DNA from: Marinobacter sp. ANT_B65
GTDB lineage: Bacteria; Pseudomonadota; Gammaproteobacteria; Pseudomonadales; Oleiphilaceae
Direction of reading: 5' to 3'
Assembly (NCBI RefSeq): GCF_002407605.1
Contig: NZ_NXGV01000004.1
Span: 1 to 64,000, forward strand
DNA: 64,000 nucleotides
Within the stretch, counting starts at the first letter, position 1. Every line of letters starts with the position of its first letter. The position numbers and the translations under genes were made by a program. The notes beneath the pieces are model-generated. The model saw only the letters and a list, made by a program, of their open reading frames with translations, did no database searches and was not told where the DNA came from. Of this stretch, positions 45,110 to 55,402 are shown piece by piece.

Positions 45110-46474
45110 TTACTGCGTCATCATGCCGGCCATAGCCATAATGTTGTCTTTGCCGTCTACGAGTTCATCAAACTGTTCTTCTACCTGCTTGCGATCCAGC
45201 CCTAACTCGTCGAAAACTTCCTGCTCTACGGTTTCGCTGGCACCAAGAGCTATGCCTCTGGCAGCCAACAGTTGCCGGCCCAGCCACAGCAGCCTGGCAT
45301 AAACACTGTGATCACCTTTATATCCTGGATGCTTCTGATACCTGAGAGCCATAGTGACCTCGTCCGGCATACCCCAGTTCTCCATTAACTGGCCGGCAAT
45401 CTGTTCACGGGTGATACCCAGGAGGTAATGTTCCGTAACCGAGGAATCAATGGCTGGGTTTACTTCCAGGGAGCGGCATACCAGTTTGAAATGGGGAGGA
45501 AAAACCTGCGCAAGCAGAAGGTAGCCAAAGTTATGCAGAAGACCCGAAAGATATGCCAGCCCGATCGCAGGGCGCTCACCCCGGGGCATCATACTGGCGA
45601 GAATGCCCGCTGACTGCGCCTGCCATATTGCCTGCTGCCAGTAATCCACATAGCCATCAGGGTGGTCCTGGGGCGGCTTGAGCGTATGCCCAAGGGACAG
45701 CCCCATCGCCAGATTCATGACCATATCAAACCCGAGTACCCGGGATACGGCATCGTGCACGGACCGAACTTGCCCGGCGGCCGCGTAAAAGGAAGATGAT
45801 GCCCAACTGACAACCTGAGCGGCCAGGCTGGGATCACTCTCAACGATATCCACTAGATCACCCATTACTGCATTGGGATTTACCCGCAAGTGAATGATTC
45901 GCTGAGCTGTTTCCGGCAACGGTGGAAGTTCCATCGTGTCTTCAAGACGCTGCCGGATGCGCAGGCTTGTAAATTTTTTCAGGGCGAAAGTCAGCTGGGC
46001 ACGGTCTTTGTCCGGGTCATCCAGATTTACAGCTATATTTTCCGATGCCACCGTAAACGACCGGCGATCCGCAGATGACGTCAGCGCGCGAAAATCTTCA
46101 GCAGGCATCACCAGGGCCAGATTCTGTTCACCCAGCTCCAGGGCTACTGCGGGCAAATCATCTACCCTGCGATCCACTATGGTAGGCCAGCCTGTAAGCG
46201 AAGGCAGAGCCGGAAGCTCCCTCAGGCCGGCGCGTTTTTTTACACGTACCTGCTCCCGGGGCTTCATAAGACGAAAATTCCGCTCCAGTTGCTTGTTCAA
46301 GCGCTCGAGGTCAATCAAATCTTCTTTGCAGCAAATGACCTGGAGATTATCCTGCCCGTCTTCGAGCAACACCATCCGCAACAGCTCGTGCCTGTTAGCC
46401 TGACGTGCGTCTCTCAGCGACACGCCCTTAGCGGCATCGCCCAAGGCCTGCTGAACCGTGACAGGTAATTCCAT
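45110..46474 (-). CDS. HDOD domain protein with YbaK-like N-terminus
   Basis: A 454-residue putative signalling protein. The first 160 residues resemble the YbaK/prolyl-tRNA deacylase fold (VLLEDGQDNLQVICCKEDLIDLERLN). An HDOD domain fills about 195-395 (MELPPLPETAQRIIHLRVNPNA, then LSGLLHNFGYLLLAQVFPPHF), in which the HD metal motif is only partly kept (HNFGY). HDOD proteins act in signal transduction without a known shared catalytic activity. The tail is acidic. In Pseudomonas an HDOD gene also follows recG, so the pair is conserved. Confidence 0.85.
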   Translation of the reverse strand: MELPVTVQQALGDAAKGVSLRDARQANRHELLRMVLLEDGQDNLQVICCKEDLIDLERLNKQLERNFRLMKPREQVRVKKRAGLRELPALPSLTGWPTIVDRRVDDLPAVALELGEQNLALVMPAEDFRALTSSADRRSFTVASENIAVNLDDPDKDRAQLTFALKKFTSLRIRQRLEDTMELPPLPETAQRIIHLRVNPNAVMGDLVDIVESDPSLAAQVVSWASSSFYAAAGQVRSVHDAVSRVLGFDMVMNLAMGLSLGHTLKPPQDHPDGYVDYWQQAIWQAQSAGILASMMPRGERPAIGLAYLSGLLHNFGYLLLAQVFPPHFKLVCRSLEVNPAIDSSVTEHYLLGITREQIAGQLMENWGMPDEVTMALRYQKHPGYKGDHSVYARLLWLGRQLLAARGIALGASETVEQEVFDELGLDRKQVEEQFDELVDGKDNIMAMAGMMTQ

Positions 46475-46578
46475 CGTTTTCTCCCAAGTGTTTTGCTGCT
46501 TGCCGTACGGCCTTCAAATCAACCGTGAGGGCCTCAGTATAGGACATAGTCTGTGTCTGAAGTTGATATTGAGTCTGT

Positions 46579-48654
46579 TCACACATCTCCATACCGCATT
46601 TTTTCACCCAGCCAGCGCCTGATCAGTGCCTGCACCAGCCGGGGGTGCCCCATGAGCCCCGGCGCCATCTCGCGCACGGGTTCAATCCAGCCCTTATCTC
46701 GTTCAAAGTCTGCCAGCCGGAACTGCATCATGCCAGTCTGACGCGTGCCAAGCACTTCACCTGGCCCCCGTATTTCAAGATCTTTCTCGGCAATCACAAA
46801 GCCATCCTGACTCTCACGCAGGGCCTGCAGCCGCGCCTTGCCATTAGCAGAGAGGGGTGGGTGGTACATAAGCACACAGAAGCTGGCCTGTTCACCCCGC
46901 CCCACCCTGCCACGAAGCTGGTGCAACTGAGCCAGCCCCAGTCGCTCCGGGTTCTCAATGATGATCAGCGATGCATTGGGAACATCAACGCCCACCTCAA
47001 TTACAGTGGTAGCAACCAGAAGATCAAGCTCACCCCGTTTGAACTGGTCCATAACAGACGCTTTTTCTGCGGATTTCAGGCGCCCATGGACCAGCCCGAT
47101 TTTCAGGCCCGGCAACCGCTCCGTCAGTTCCTGTTCAGTTACTTCAGCCGCCTGACATTGCAATGCTTCCGACTCTTCAATAAGAGTACAGACCCAATAA
47201 GCCTGTCGACCATCGTTGCAGGCCCCACGCACACGCTCAATCACATCTTCCCGGCGGCTGTCAGGGATTACAATAGTTTCTATGGGCTTACGGCCCGGCG
47301 GCAACTCGTCAATCACCGAGGTATCAAGATCCGCGTACGCGCTCATCGCTAATGTGCGCGGGATTGGAGTCGCTGTCATAATCAACTGGTGTGGTGCCAG
47401 AGTGCTCCCCACGCCCTTTTCACGTAACGCAAGACGCTGGTGCACACCAAACCGATGCTGCTCGTCTACGATTACCAGAGCCAGACGGTGAAACAACACA
47501 TCATCCTGAAACAGAGCATGGGTTCCGATTACAATGTCTGCGACGCCGCTATGAACGGCTTCCAGAGTCTCTTTTCGGGCTTTCCCTTTGACCTTGCCGG
47601 ACAGCCAGGCCACGCGGGCTCCCAAGGGCTCAAACCAACTACAAAAGTTCTGGTAATGCTGCTCGGCCAGTATTTCTGTCGGTGCCATAAGCGCAACCTG
47701 GGCACCCGCACCCATCGCCTGAAGCGCCGCCAGAGCGGCAACCACGGTTTTACCGGAACCCACATCGCCCTGAACCAGTCGCAGCATTGGCAAAGGTTGG
47801 CTGAGATCCTGCCGGATATCGCTCATAACGTGACGTTGCGCACCCGTCAGCGCAAATGGCAGCTCTTCCAGAAATCGTTCAGACAAATCGCCGGCAGGCA
47901 GCAGGGGTAAAGACTGGCGGGCCTGAATCTGCTGCCGGACCTGCAGCATACTCAATTGGTGGGCAAGCAGTTCTTCCATAACAAGTCGCTGCTGTGCCGG
48001 GTGAAGCCCCTCCATGAGCAGATGAACCGGAGCATTGGCAGGAGGAGAATGTACCAGCTGGACAGCCTCTGTAATGCCTGGCAACTGGAACTTGGCCAAC
48101 AACTCTGCCGGCAACCAATCATGTATCGGATGACGTTGAAGGTATCCCAGAGCCTGCTGGCACAGCCCTCTGACGCGCGGCTGCTGTATGCCTTCCGTCA
48201 GAGGATAAACTGGCGTCAGGGTAGCCTGGCCGTCAGCAGGCATGGGTGGAGGGTTGACCTGATACTCGGGGTGATAAAACTCGTACCCGGCGCGGCCCGG
48301 GCGTACTTCACCAAAACACCTGACCAGCGAGCCTTCGGAAAGTTGATTTTTCTGTGCTGCGTTAAAATGAAAAAACCGCATCACCAGAAATCCACTGCTG
48401 TCTTTCAAGGTAACCTGCAGGCTGCGACGCCGCCCCATCACCAGATCCGCCTTCATCACCTCACCTTCCACCACAGCCACGTCACCTACTCTCAGGTTGC
48501 CCATGGGCACAATGCGGGTGCGGTCTTCATAACGATGAGGGAGGTGAAACAGCAAATCCTGCAGCGATGCGATTCCCAGTCGCGCCAGCTTCTCAGCCAG
48601 GGCGCTTCCTACGCCTTTAAGCTCAGTAACCGGAATATCATCCAGTGATGCCAT
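46579..48654 (-). CDS. recG: ATP-dependent DNA helicase RecG
   Basis: Branch-migration helicase that regresses stalled forks and processes recombination intermediates. It has 691 residues. The N-terminal wedge (OB-fold) domain is at about 55-155. Walker A is GDVGSGKTVVA at about 300, the DEAD-box equivalent is VDEQHRFG, and the helicase C-terminal domain includes VHGRLKSAEK, ATTVIEVGVDVPNA and QLRGRVGRGEQ, with the wedge-contacting helical hairpin after it. All motifs are complete. It starts 8 bp after oxyR on the same strand, so the two share an operon. Confidence 0.97.
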   Translation of the reverse strand: MASLDDIPVTELKGVGSALAEKLARLGIASLQDLLFHLPHRYEDRTRIVPMGNLRVGDVAVVEGEVMKADLVMGRRRSLQVTLKDSSGFLVMRFFHFNAAQKNQLSEGSLVRCFGEVRPGRAGYEFYHPEYQVNPPPMPADGQATLTPVYPLTEGIQQPRVRGLCQQALGYLQRHPIHDWLPAELLAKFQLPGITEAVQLVHSPPANAPVHLLMEGLHPAQQRLVMEELLAHQLSMLQVRQQIQARQSLPLLPAGDLSERFLEELPFALTGAQRHVMSDIRQDLSQPLPMLRLVQGDVGSGKTVVAALAALQAMGAGAQVALMAPTEILAEQHYQNFCSWFEPLGARVAWLSGKVKGKARKETLEAVHSGVADIVIGTHALFQDDVLFHRLALVIVDEQHRFGVHQRLALREKGVGSTLAPHQLIMTATPIPRTLAMSAYADLDTSVIDELPPGRKPIETIVIPDSRREDVIERVRGACNDGRQAYWVCTLIEESEALQCQAAEVTEQELTERLPGLKIGLVHGRLKSAEKASVMDQFKRGELDLLVATTVIEVGVDVPNASLIIIENPERLGLAQLHQLRGRVGRGEQASFCVLMYHPPLSANGKARLQALRESQDGFVIAEKDLEIRGPGEVLGTRQTGMMQFRLADFERDKGWIEPVREMAPGLMGHPRLVQALIRRWLGEKMRYGDV

Positions 48655-48662
48655 GCGTCAGA

Positions 48663-49598
48663 TCAGTCCGCTTTTGCTTTTTCAATCACCCGGCACTGAC
48701 TTGCTGCCAGTGAAAGAACATCAATGGCTTTGGGCCTCGGGAAGGTGACCCTCCAGGCCAGAGCCACTGTCCGAAAAGGCACAGGAGCCGCAAAAGGCCG
48801 GGTAACAAGTACGTCTTCGCTATACCCCATGGCGGTAGCCGCGGAGAGCGGAAGAACGGTAATCCCCAGGCCAGAGGCAACCATATGACGAATAGTCTCC
48901 AGAGAGCTGCCCTCAGTAACCAGCGATGGCGAGCCTATGTCAGCACGACGGGTAACCGCATCCACCAGCGGTGGGCAGGATTCCAGCACCTGATCCCGGA
49001 AGCAATGCCCGGGGCCCAGCAACAGCAATTGCTCACGGGCAAGTTCGTCGCCAGTGATCTCTTTCTTCGCGGCGAGCGGGTGGCCGGCAGGCAGAAGTAC
49101 TACAAAGGGTTCATCGTATAGCGGCAGCGTCAACACTTCCGCTTCTTCAAACGGTAATGCAATGATAATTGCGTCCAGCTCCGACTGTCGCAACTTCTGA
49201 CGCAGACTGGCTGTGTAGTTTTCTTCGATATAGAGTGGCATCTCAGGCGCTGCACGGCGTAACTCCGGCAACAGATGAGGGAACAGATAAGGCCCAATGG
49301 TATAAATTGCCCCGACCTTCAAGGGTGAGCACAACTGGTTTTTACCATCCTGAGCCATGTCGCGGATCACGCTGACCTGATCGAGAACCCGCTGGGCCTG
49401 CTCAACAATACGCTGGCCGGTTTCCGTTACCCGAATACTGCTTTTACTGCGTTCAAAAAGCGGGACACCCAACTCGTCTTCCAGTTTTTTGACCGCAACG
49501 CTGAGTGTAGGCTGACTCACATGGCAGCGCTCTGCAGCTCTGCCAAAATGCCTTTCGCGGGCAAGCGTAACGACGTATCGTAACTCGGTAAGAGTCAT
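48663..49598 (-). CDS. oxyR: Hydrogen peroxide sensor OxyR
   Basis: LysR-type regulator activated when peroxide oxidises two cysteines. The N-terminal helix-turn-helix is in FGRAAERCHVSQPTLSVAVKKLE (about 18-40). The redox cysteines fall at C199 and C208 in GHCFRDQVLESC, the same numbers as in E. coli OxyR, so it should be a true sensor. It has 311 residues. It is 8 bp upstream of recG, as in Pseudomonas, so peroxide sensing and fork repair are co-transcribed. It diverges from the epimerase-like gene across 76 bp. Expected targets (katG, ahpC) are not in the window. Confidence 0.97.
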   Translation of the reverse strand: MTLTELRYVVTLARERHFGRAAERCHVSQPTLSVAVKKLEDELGVPLFERSKSSIRVTETGQRIVEQAQRVLDQVSVIRDMAQDGKNQLCSPLKVGAIYTIGPYLFPHLLPELRRAAPEMPLYIEENYTASLRQKLRQSELDAIIIALPFEEAEVLTLPLYDEPFVVLLPAGHPLAAKKEITGDELAREQLLLLGPGHCFRDQVLESCPPLVDAVTRRADIGSPSLVTEGSSLETIRHMVASGLGITVLPLSAATAMGYSEDVLVTRPFAAPVPFRTVALAWRVTFPRPKAIDVLSLAASQCRVIEKAKAD

Positions 49599-49674
49599 GG
49601 TGATCTCCGGTCAAAAGGATACGGGTCGAGATTTCATTTATGAATGAGTCAAAGGATAAGGATTGATATTGTCT

Positions 49675-50556
49675 ATGGCAATCACTGAACGCAATAGTAT
49701 GCCAGGAATTCTTGTTGCCGGTTGCGGCAAGCTCGGTGGTGCTATCGCCGATCTGCTGAAAGACTCTGCACAGGTCTATGGACTACGCCGCAATCCGTCC
49801 AGGGTTCCGGAAGGCATACTGCCCATCGGCGCAGATCTGAACCGCCCGGAAAGCCTGAAGGATATGCTACCGGCGAATCTGGACAGCGTTATCTACTGTC
49901 TGACCCCTTCGAGTTACGACGAACAGGGGTATAGAGATGCTTATGTTAACGGCCTCCTCAACCTGCTTGAAGCCTTGGGCAACCAAAAGCTCAAACGGCT
50001 CTTTTTTATCAGCAGCACCAGTGTTTATGCCCAGGACGACGACAGCCTGGTAGATGAAACCAGCCCGGCTTCCCCTGCCCGCGTCACAGGCCAACAGATA
50101 CTTGCCGGCGAACAGACAGCACTGGATAGCGGCCATCCCGCAACAGTTGTCCGCTTCAGCGGAATTTACGGGCCTTCACGGAGGCGCTTTCTTGAGGAAG
50201 TTATTGAGGGGCGCATGAACCCGGAGAAGCCTGCACCTTTCAGCAATCGTATTCATGAGGAAGACGCTGCCGCAGTTGTGGCTTATCTCAGTGGGCTGGC
50301 ACTTGCTGGAAAACCTCTGGACAACTGCTATGTGGCCAGCGACTGCGAGCCGGTTCGCCTTGATGACGTGGTTGCATGGGTCCGCCAGCAGGTTCCCTGC
50401 GCCGAGCCGGTAGCAGAGGCCAGAAAGGGCGGACGGGCCGGCAGTAAACGCTGCAACAATCAGAGATTGCTACAAACCGGGTTCAGATTTCGCTATCCGG
50501 ATTTCCGGGCCGGGTACCGTGAAATGATCGATAAAAGCCCGGCCTGGAACGAATAA
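49675..50556 (+). CDS. NAD(P)-dependent epimerase/dehydratase-like protein (YeeZ type)
   Basis: A short-chain dehydrogenase-like protein of 293 residues. The Rossmann glycine motif is VAGCGKLGGAIADLL near the N-terminus, followed by GLRRNPS. Then come FFISSTSVYAQDDDSLVDE, a site-of-catalysis-like serine region, and VVRFSGIYGPSRRRFLEE. The family (YeeZ) has no assigned substrate. The start is uncertain: ATG 49675 is my choice, with TTG 49663 and ATG 49699 also in frame. It ends at a shared bidirectional terminator facing ridA. Confidence 0.82.
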   Translation: MAITERNSMPGILVAGCGKLGGAIADLLKDSAQVYGLRRNPSRVPEGILPIGADLNRPESLKDMLPANLDSVIYCLTPSSYDEQGYRDAYVNGLLNLLEALGNQKLKRLFFISSTSVYAQDDDSLVDETSPASPARVTGQQILAGEQTALDSGHPATVVRFSGIYGPSRRRFLEEVIEGRMNPEKPAPFSNRIHEEDAAAVVAYLSGLALAGKPLDNCYVASDCEPVRLDDVVAWVRQQVPCAEPVAEARKGGRAGSKRCNNQRLLQTGFRFRYPDFRAGYREMIDKSPAWNE

Positions 50557-50582
50557 AGGCAGCCAGTGTGGCTGCCTTTATT
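50552..50582. terminator. Bidirectional terminator between the epimerase-like gene and ridA
   Basis: AATAAAGGCAGCC and GGCTGCCTTTATT form a perfect 13-bp stem around AGTGT. A/T ends on both sides supply U-tracts for both directions. It overlaps the stop codon of the plus-strand gene and lies 19 bp past the end of ridA. Confidence 0.9.
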
Positions 50583-50600
50583 CCGTGACTCTGAGCTGGT

Positions 50601-50987
50601 TCAGCTCAGCACCATTACCGCTTCCATCTCTACAGGCACACCCTTGGGTAGCGCCGATACCTCTACCGCAGCCCGGGCTGGATATGGCTCCTGGAAATAC
50701 GTCGCCATGATCTCATTGACCGTCGCGAAGTTCGACAGGTCGGTCATGTAGATATTTACCTTTACAATATCCTTCAGCTCCCCTCCTGCAGCTTCACACA
50801 CAGCCCTGAGGTTATCGAACACCTGGCGGGTATTGGCAGCAAAGTCTCCGGAAACTACCTCCATGGTCTCAGGGACCAGAGGAATCTGACCTGAAATATA
50901 GACCGTGTCACCCGCCTTTACGGCCTGGGAGTATGTGCCAATTGCACGTGGTGCATTTTCAGTCTGAATTATGGATTTGTTGGTCAT
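50601..50987 (-). CDS. ridA: RidA family reactive intermediate deaminase
   Basis: Deaminates 2-aminoacrylate and other enamine or imine intermediates released by PLP enzymes. It has 128 residues from ATG 50987. The YjgF/RidA signature is in [15 protein letters not shown], followed by [25 protein letters not shown] by its parts [11 protein letters not shown] and the arginine and tail [23 protein letters not shown], in shortened form [13 protein letters not shown]. The catalytic arginine is present. It is downstream of spoT, as in Pseudomonas, with an 80-bp gap containing a strong hairpin. Confidence 0.95.
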   Translation of the reverse strand: MTNKSIIQTENAPRAIGTYSQAVKAGDTVYISGQIPLVPETMEVVSGDFAANTRQVFDNLRAVCEAAGGELKDIVKVNIYMTDLSNFATVNEIMATYFQEPYPARAAVEVSALPKGVPVEMEAVMVLS

Positions 50988-51031
50988 ACCGTTCTGCTTC
51001 CTCTCGTCCAAAACGCCAATCGTCGCTGTTA

Positions 51032-51066
51032 CCCGCGGGAGCTGTCAATAAGACAGTCCCCGCGGG
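51032..51066 (-). terminator. GC-rich hairpin after spoT
   Basis: CCCGCGGGAGCTGTC pairs with GACAGTCCCCGCGGG (one mismatch) around AATAA. It begins directly after the spoT stop. No U-tract follows on the minus strand, so it may be a weak terminator or a 3'-end protector rather than a full stop. Confidence 0.45.
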
Positions 51067-51067
51067 C

Positions 51068-53209
51068 TCAGTATTTTACACGGTTAATCGATGTGACCGC
51101 TTTGATATTACGGACCCGGCGCATTACGCGAGCCAGATGCCTGCGGCCGTGAACCTTGACGACCACGCTGACCACACCAAAACGCGCATTCTGCTCATCC
51201 ACGCTGATACGCTCTATATTTCCATCTGCCATGGCAACAGCCTTGGCAACTTCGGCTATTACTCCACGCTGGCGCTCAAGCTCAACACGCAGCTCTACGG
51301 AAAACTCATCGGTAATGTCCTTGGCCCAGGTAAGGTGGGTCAGTCGAGACCGGCCGCCATTATCTTCTGGCAGACGGGAGCAGGTATCCGAATGGATAAC
51401 CATGCCATTACCGGATTCCATTACCCCAACCACAGGATCCCCGGGAATAGGCTTGCAGCAGGTTGCGAAACGAACAAGCATTCCTTCCGTACCACGTATG
51501 GTTACAGGCGTTTCGTCACTCTCACTTACATCCCCAGCCGGATCTTGCTGCTCTGGACTTTCAGCACCACTGACAAGCTGGCGAGCGACAAGGTAAGCCA
51601 TGCGTTTGCCCAGACCAATATCGCTGACCAGATCATCGAAACTGCTGACCTGATTGTGGCCGACGACAGTCTGCTTCTGTTCGTCACTGATATCGGACAG
51701 GCTGGCACCGAACCCATTGAGAGACTTTTTCAGCAGGGCACGCCCCAGCTCCAGCGACTCCGCCAGCTTCTGACTCTTGAGTGTATGACGAATACTGCTA
51801 CGGGCCTTACCAGTAACCACAAAGCTCAGCCATGCGGGGTTGGGCCGCGCGCCGGGTGCCGTAATCACTTCCACTGTCTGGCCACTCTGCAGGGGTTTGC
51901 TGAGAGACCCGAGATTCCGGTTTATCCGGCAGGCTACGGTTGCATTACCAATATCCGTATGAATCGTGTAGGCAAAATCCACTGGCGTTGCGCCCCGGGG
52001 CAACTCCATGATTTTACCCTTTGGAGTAAACACATAGATTTCATCCGGGAAGAGATCCACTTTTACGTGCTCTATAAACTCGAGGGAGTCGTCTGCCCGC
52101 TCACGCATCTCCATGAGACCTTTAACCCAACGGTCGACCCTTGTCTGATTCACGCTGGTCGCATTGGTCGGCTCGTTCTTGTACATCCAGTGCGCGGCGA
52201 TACCATCGTTAGCAATATGCTCCATTTCCTCTGTGCGGATCTGGATTTCGATGTTCACATGCATGCCAAACAGGGTGGTATGTAACGACTGGTAGCCATT
52301 GGCCTTGGGCATTGCGATGTAATCTTTGAACCGGCCCGGCATTGGCTTGTAAAGGTTATGAACCGCACCAAGAATCCGGTAGCAGTCGTCTTCAGTATCC
52401 GTGATGATGCGGAAAGCATACACGTCCATGATTTCATAGAACGACTTCTGCTGGAGCTTCATCTTGTTGTAGATACTGTTCAGATGCTTCTCACGGCCGA
52501 GTATCCTGCCCGGAAGCCCACGCTCTTCCAGCTTTTCCTGAAGCTTGCCGCGAATATCCTCAATAATCTCCCGATGACTGCCGCGCAGTTTGTCTACGGC
52601 TTTGGAGATATAACGGGAGCGCATCGGATGCAGAGATGAAAAGCCCAGATCTTCCAACTCGGTAGAGATCGCATGCATACCAAGACGATTGGCTATCGGG
52701 GCATATATGTCGAGAGTTTCAGTGGCAATACGCTGGCGTTTTTCATAGGGCATGGGCCCCAGAGTACGCATATTGTGCAGGCGATCAGCAAGCTTCACCA
52801 GAATAACCCGGATATCCCGGGCCATCGCCAGGGTCATTTTCTGGAAGTTCTCCGCCTGGGCTTCTGCACGGGAGCGAAACTCTATCTGAGTCAACTTGCT
52901 GACCCCATCAACCAGCTCAGCTACGTCTTCTCCGAACTGCTCGGCAAGAGCATCCTTGGGAATACCTGTGTCTTCAATAACATCGTGAAGCATCGCCGCC
53001 ATCAGACTCTGATGATCGAGTTTCAGACCGGCAAGGATATGAGCAACGGCAAGGGGGTGAGTTATATAGCGATCGCCGCTTTTGCGCATCTGGCCCTCAT
53101 GGGCCTGCTCCGCATAATAGTAGGCCCTTCGCACCTGATTAATGCGATTGGTATCCAGATAGGTGCTAAGCTCAACCGCCAGCCCTTCTACTGTAGCCTC
53201 AAGCGACAC
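51068..53209 (-). CDS. spoT: Bifunctional (p)ppGpp synthetase/hydrolase SpoT
   Basis: Controls the stringent-response alarmone, degrading and making ppGpp. It has 713 residues. The HD hydrolase domain has MLHDVIEDTGIP (about 72-80), the synthetase domain follows at about 230-340 (GREKHLNSIYNKMKLQQ, then AFRIITDTEDDCYR), the TGS domain is at about 390-450 (VFTPKGKIMELPRGATPVDF), and an ACT-like domain ends the protein. The HDxxED motif intact marks a hydrolase-competent protein. The GTG start at 53209 has GGAGG upstream. A terminator separates it from rpoZ, so it probably has its own promoter. DksA and the rRNA promoters nearby are its functional partners. Confidence 0.97.
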   Translation of the reverse strand: MSLEATVEGLAVELSTYLDTNRINQVRRAYYYAEQAHEGQMRKSGDRYITHPLAVAHILAGLKLDHQSLMAAMLHDVIEDTGIPKDALAEQFGEDVAELVDGVSKLTQIEFRSRAEAQAENFQKMTLAMARDIRVILVKLADRLHNMRTLGPMPYEKRQRIATETLDIYAPIANRLGMHAISTELEDLGFSSLHPMRSRYISKAVDKLRGSHREIIEDIRGKLQEKLEERGLPGRILGREKHLNSIYNKMKLQQKSFYEIMDVYAFRIITDTEDDCYRILGAVHNLYKPMPGRFKDYIAMPKANGYQSLHTTLFGMHVNIEIQIRTEEMEHIANDGIAAHWMYKNEPTNATSVNQTRVDRWVKGLMEMRERADDSLEFIEHVKVDLFPDEIYVFTPKGKIMELPRGATPVDFAYTIHTDIGNATVACRINRNLGSLSKPLQSGQTVEVITAPGARPNPAWLSFVVTGKARSSIRHTLKSQKLAESLELGRALLKKSLNGFGASLSDISDEQKQTVVGHNQVSSFDDLVSDIGLGKRMAYLVARQLVSGAESPEQQDPAGDVSESDETPVTIRGTEGMLVRFATCCKPIPGDPVVGVMESGNGMVIHSDTCSRLPEDNGGRSRLTHLTWAKDITDEFSVELRVELERQRGVIAEVAKAVAMADGNIERISVDEQNARFGVVSVVVKVHGRRHLARVMRRVRNIKAVTSINRVKY

Positions 53210-53256
53210 CGCGCCTCCGTATTATTCCGACTTCCTACTATTATATGGGACAGAAA

Positions 53257-53287
53257 CAAAAAAACCCGAATGCAGGCATTCGGGTTT
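53257..53287 (-). terminator. Rho-independent terminator between rpoZ and spoT
   Basis: AAACCCGAATG and CATTCGGGTTT form an 11-bp perfect stem around a 4-nt loop. On the minus strand it is followed by TTTTGTTTC, extending a run of T residues. It is 100 bp after the rpoZ stop and would end the gmk-rpoZ transcript before spoT. Confidence 0.85.
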
Positions 53288-53389
53288 GTACTCTGTCCTT
53301 CCAGCAACAATCTATAGACACACTATAAACTGCAGAGACAGATTTCAATGCTTTCCTGTGCCGGGCGGACTAAAATGCCCGCACCAGCC

Positions 53390-53602
53390 TTAATCTTCTT
53401 CGATTTCGTTCAGGAGATCGCGGCTGACCAGGCCTGCAGCAATTTCGCGCAGAGCAATTACTGTAGGCTTGTCGTTTTCTTCAGCGACCATCGGCTCAGC
53501 ACCTTTGGTGGCAAGCTGACGGGAACGTTTGGTAGCCAGCATGACCAGCTGGAAGCGGTTATCAACGTGTTCCAGACAATCTTCAACGGTAACTCGTGCC
53601 AT
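53390..53602 (-). CDS. rpoZ: RNA polymerase omega subunit
   Basis: A 70-residue small subunit that helps RNA polymerase assembly and forms part of a ppGpp-binding site. It begins [20 protein letters not shown] and contains [12 protein letters not shown] and [13 protein letters not shown], the classic omega pattern. It lies 88 bp downstream of gmk. The gmk-rpoZ-spoT order is the usual gammaproteobacterial one and places three ppGpp-related genes together. Confidence 0.97.
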   Translation of the reverse strand: MARVTVEDCLEHVDNRFQLVMLATKRSRQLATKGAEPMVAEENDKPTVIALREIAAGLVSRDLLNEIEED

Positions 53603-53690
53603 AACTTCCCCGACAAAATAAAAATGACTGATTTAGCAGACCGCGTAGTTTACTGCCAGCGGCACAATTTGTATACAGAAAAAGCCTTAA

Positions 53691-54338
<648 letters not shown>

Positions 54339-54514
54339 TCAACAACTCCTGGACTGGATCTGGCCACCATCACTGAAGGCCCGGAAAACCGGAAATTATA
54401 CGGGCTTTGACCAAACACCGCATCCCGGATACCCCGACAACTGGTAACATTGGGCTGGCGGCCGGAAATACCGCAACATCATCCCCAAGCACAGCAAAAT
54501 GACGGAAAGGTAGC

Positions 54515-55402
54515 ATGGATAAATTTCTGATTGTCATGGACCCAGCCCAAAAGCACCAAAAGGCTTTGGCCCGGGGAATCGAACTGGCACGCGCCACCGG
54601 CGCTCATCTGGAAGTCGTGGCCTTCACCCATGAACACCTTGGCGCCCTGCCTTCAGATCCCGCCATACAGCAGCAGGCACGGGGTGCCATGATTGAGCTC
54701 CGCCAGCGCTGGCTGGACCAGATACTGGCACTTTCTGACTGCAGCGACCTGAACATCACCACCCATACGGTGTGGGAAAAACACATACACCAGTGGATCA
54801 TCGAACACTGCCACCCCAACCGCTTCAAGGCCGTCATCAAAACCGGCCAACGCTCAGAGACATTACTCTATACGCCGACCGACTGGCACCTTATCCGGGA
54901 ATGCCCTGTGCCGGTCATGCTGGTTGCGGAGCAGAAATGGAACCATGCCCACCCGATTCTCGCAGCTATAGACCTGAGCTCTGGTAAGCCAGTCAAAAAA
55001 GCGCTCAATACGAAAATCATCGAACAGGCCAACGCCCTGGCAAAAGCCTTCGGAGTGGAGCTGCACCTGGTTCACGCGCTGCATATTTCCGAAATACTGG
55101 CAGATCTTGAGATTATTAATGTGGCTGAGCACGAGAAGAAGCGTAAAGAAACGCTGGAACCTGCCATCACCCACCTGTGTAATACTTGGCACCTGCGCCC
55201 CGATCAGATCCACCTGGCCGTTGGCCCTGCACACAAGGTAATCCCCAGCGTTGCCAGCAAACTGAAAGCCGACATGGTAGTCATTGGCACCAGCGGCAAA
55301 ACCGGCCTCAGAGCGAGAGTCATTGGCAATACTGCGGAGAAAGTCCTTACTCACCTGAGAACCGACCTGCTTGCCATCAAACCCGGAGAGGCTGGAGAGT
55401 AA
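54515..55402 (+). CDS. Tandem universal stress protein (UspE-like)
   Basis: A 295-residue cytoplasmic protein with two Usp domains, about 1-140 and 148-295. The first keeps the fold but lacks a clear ATP-binding glycine motif. The second ends with DMVVIGTSGKTGLRARVIGNTAEKVLTH in parts (VIGTSGKTGLRARVIGNTAE), the G-x2-G-x9-G(S/T) nucleotide-binding pattern. That layout is UspE-like. Such proteins respond to stress and stationary phase; the ligand is not known. Its TAA overlaps the start of the pseudouridine synthase by one base. Confidence 0.9.
   Translation: MDKFLIVMDPAQKHQKALARGIELARATGAHLEVVAFTHEHLGALPSDPAIQQQARGAMIELRQRWLDQILALSDCSDLNITTHTVWEKHIHQWIIEHCHPNRFKAVIKTGQRSETLLYTPTDWHLIRECPVPVMLVAEQKWNHAHPILAAIDLSSGKPVKKALNTKIIEQANALAKAFGVELHLVHALHISEILADLEIINVAEHEKKRKETLEPAITHLCNTWHLRPDQIHLAVGPAHKVIPSVASKLKADMVVIGTSGKTGLRARVIGNTAEKVLTHLRTDLLAIKPGEAGE

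Noticed and set aside
50933..52285. A 450-residue open frame opposite spoT and ridA
   Set aside because: It crosses two well-supported genes in antisense, and its sequence has no family features.
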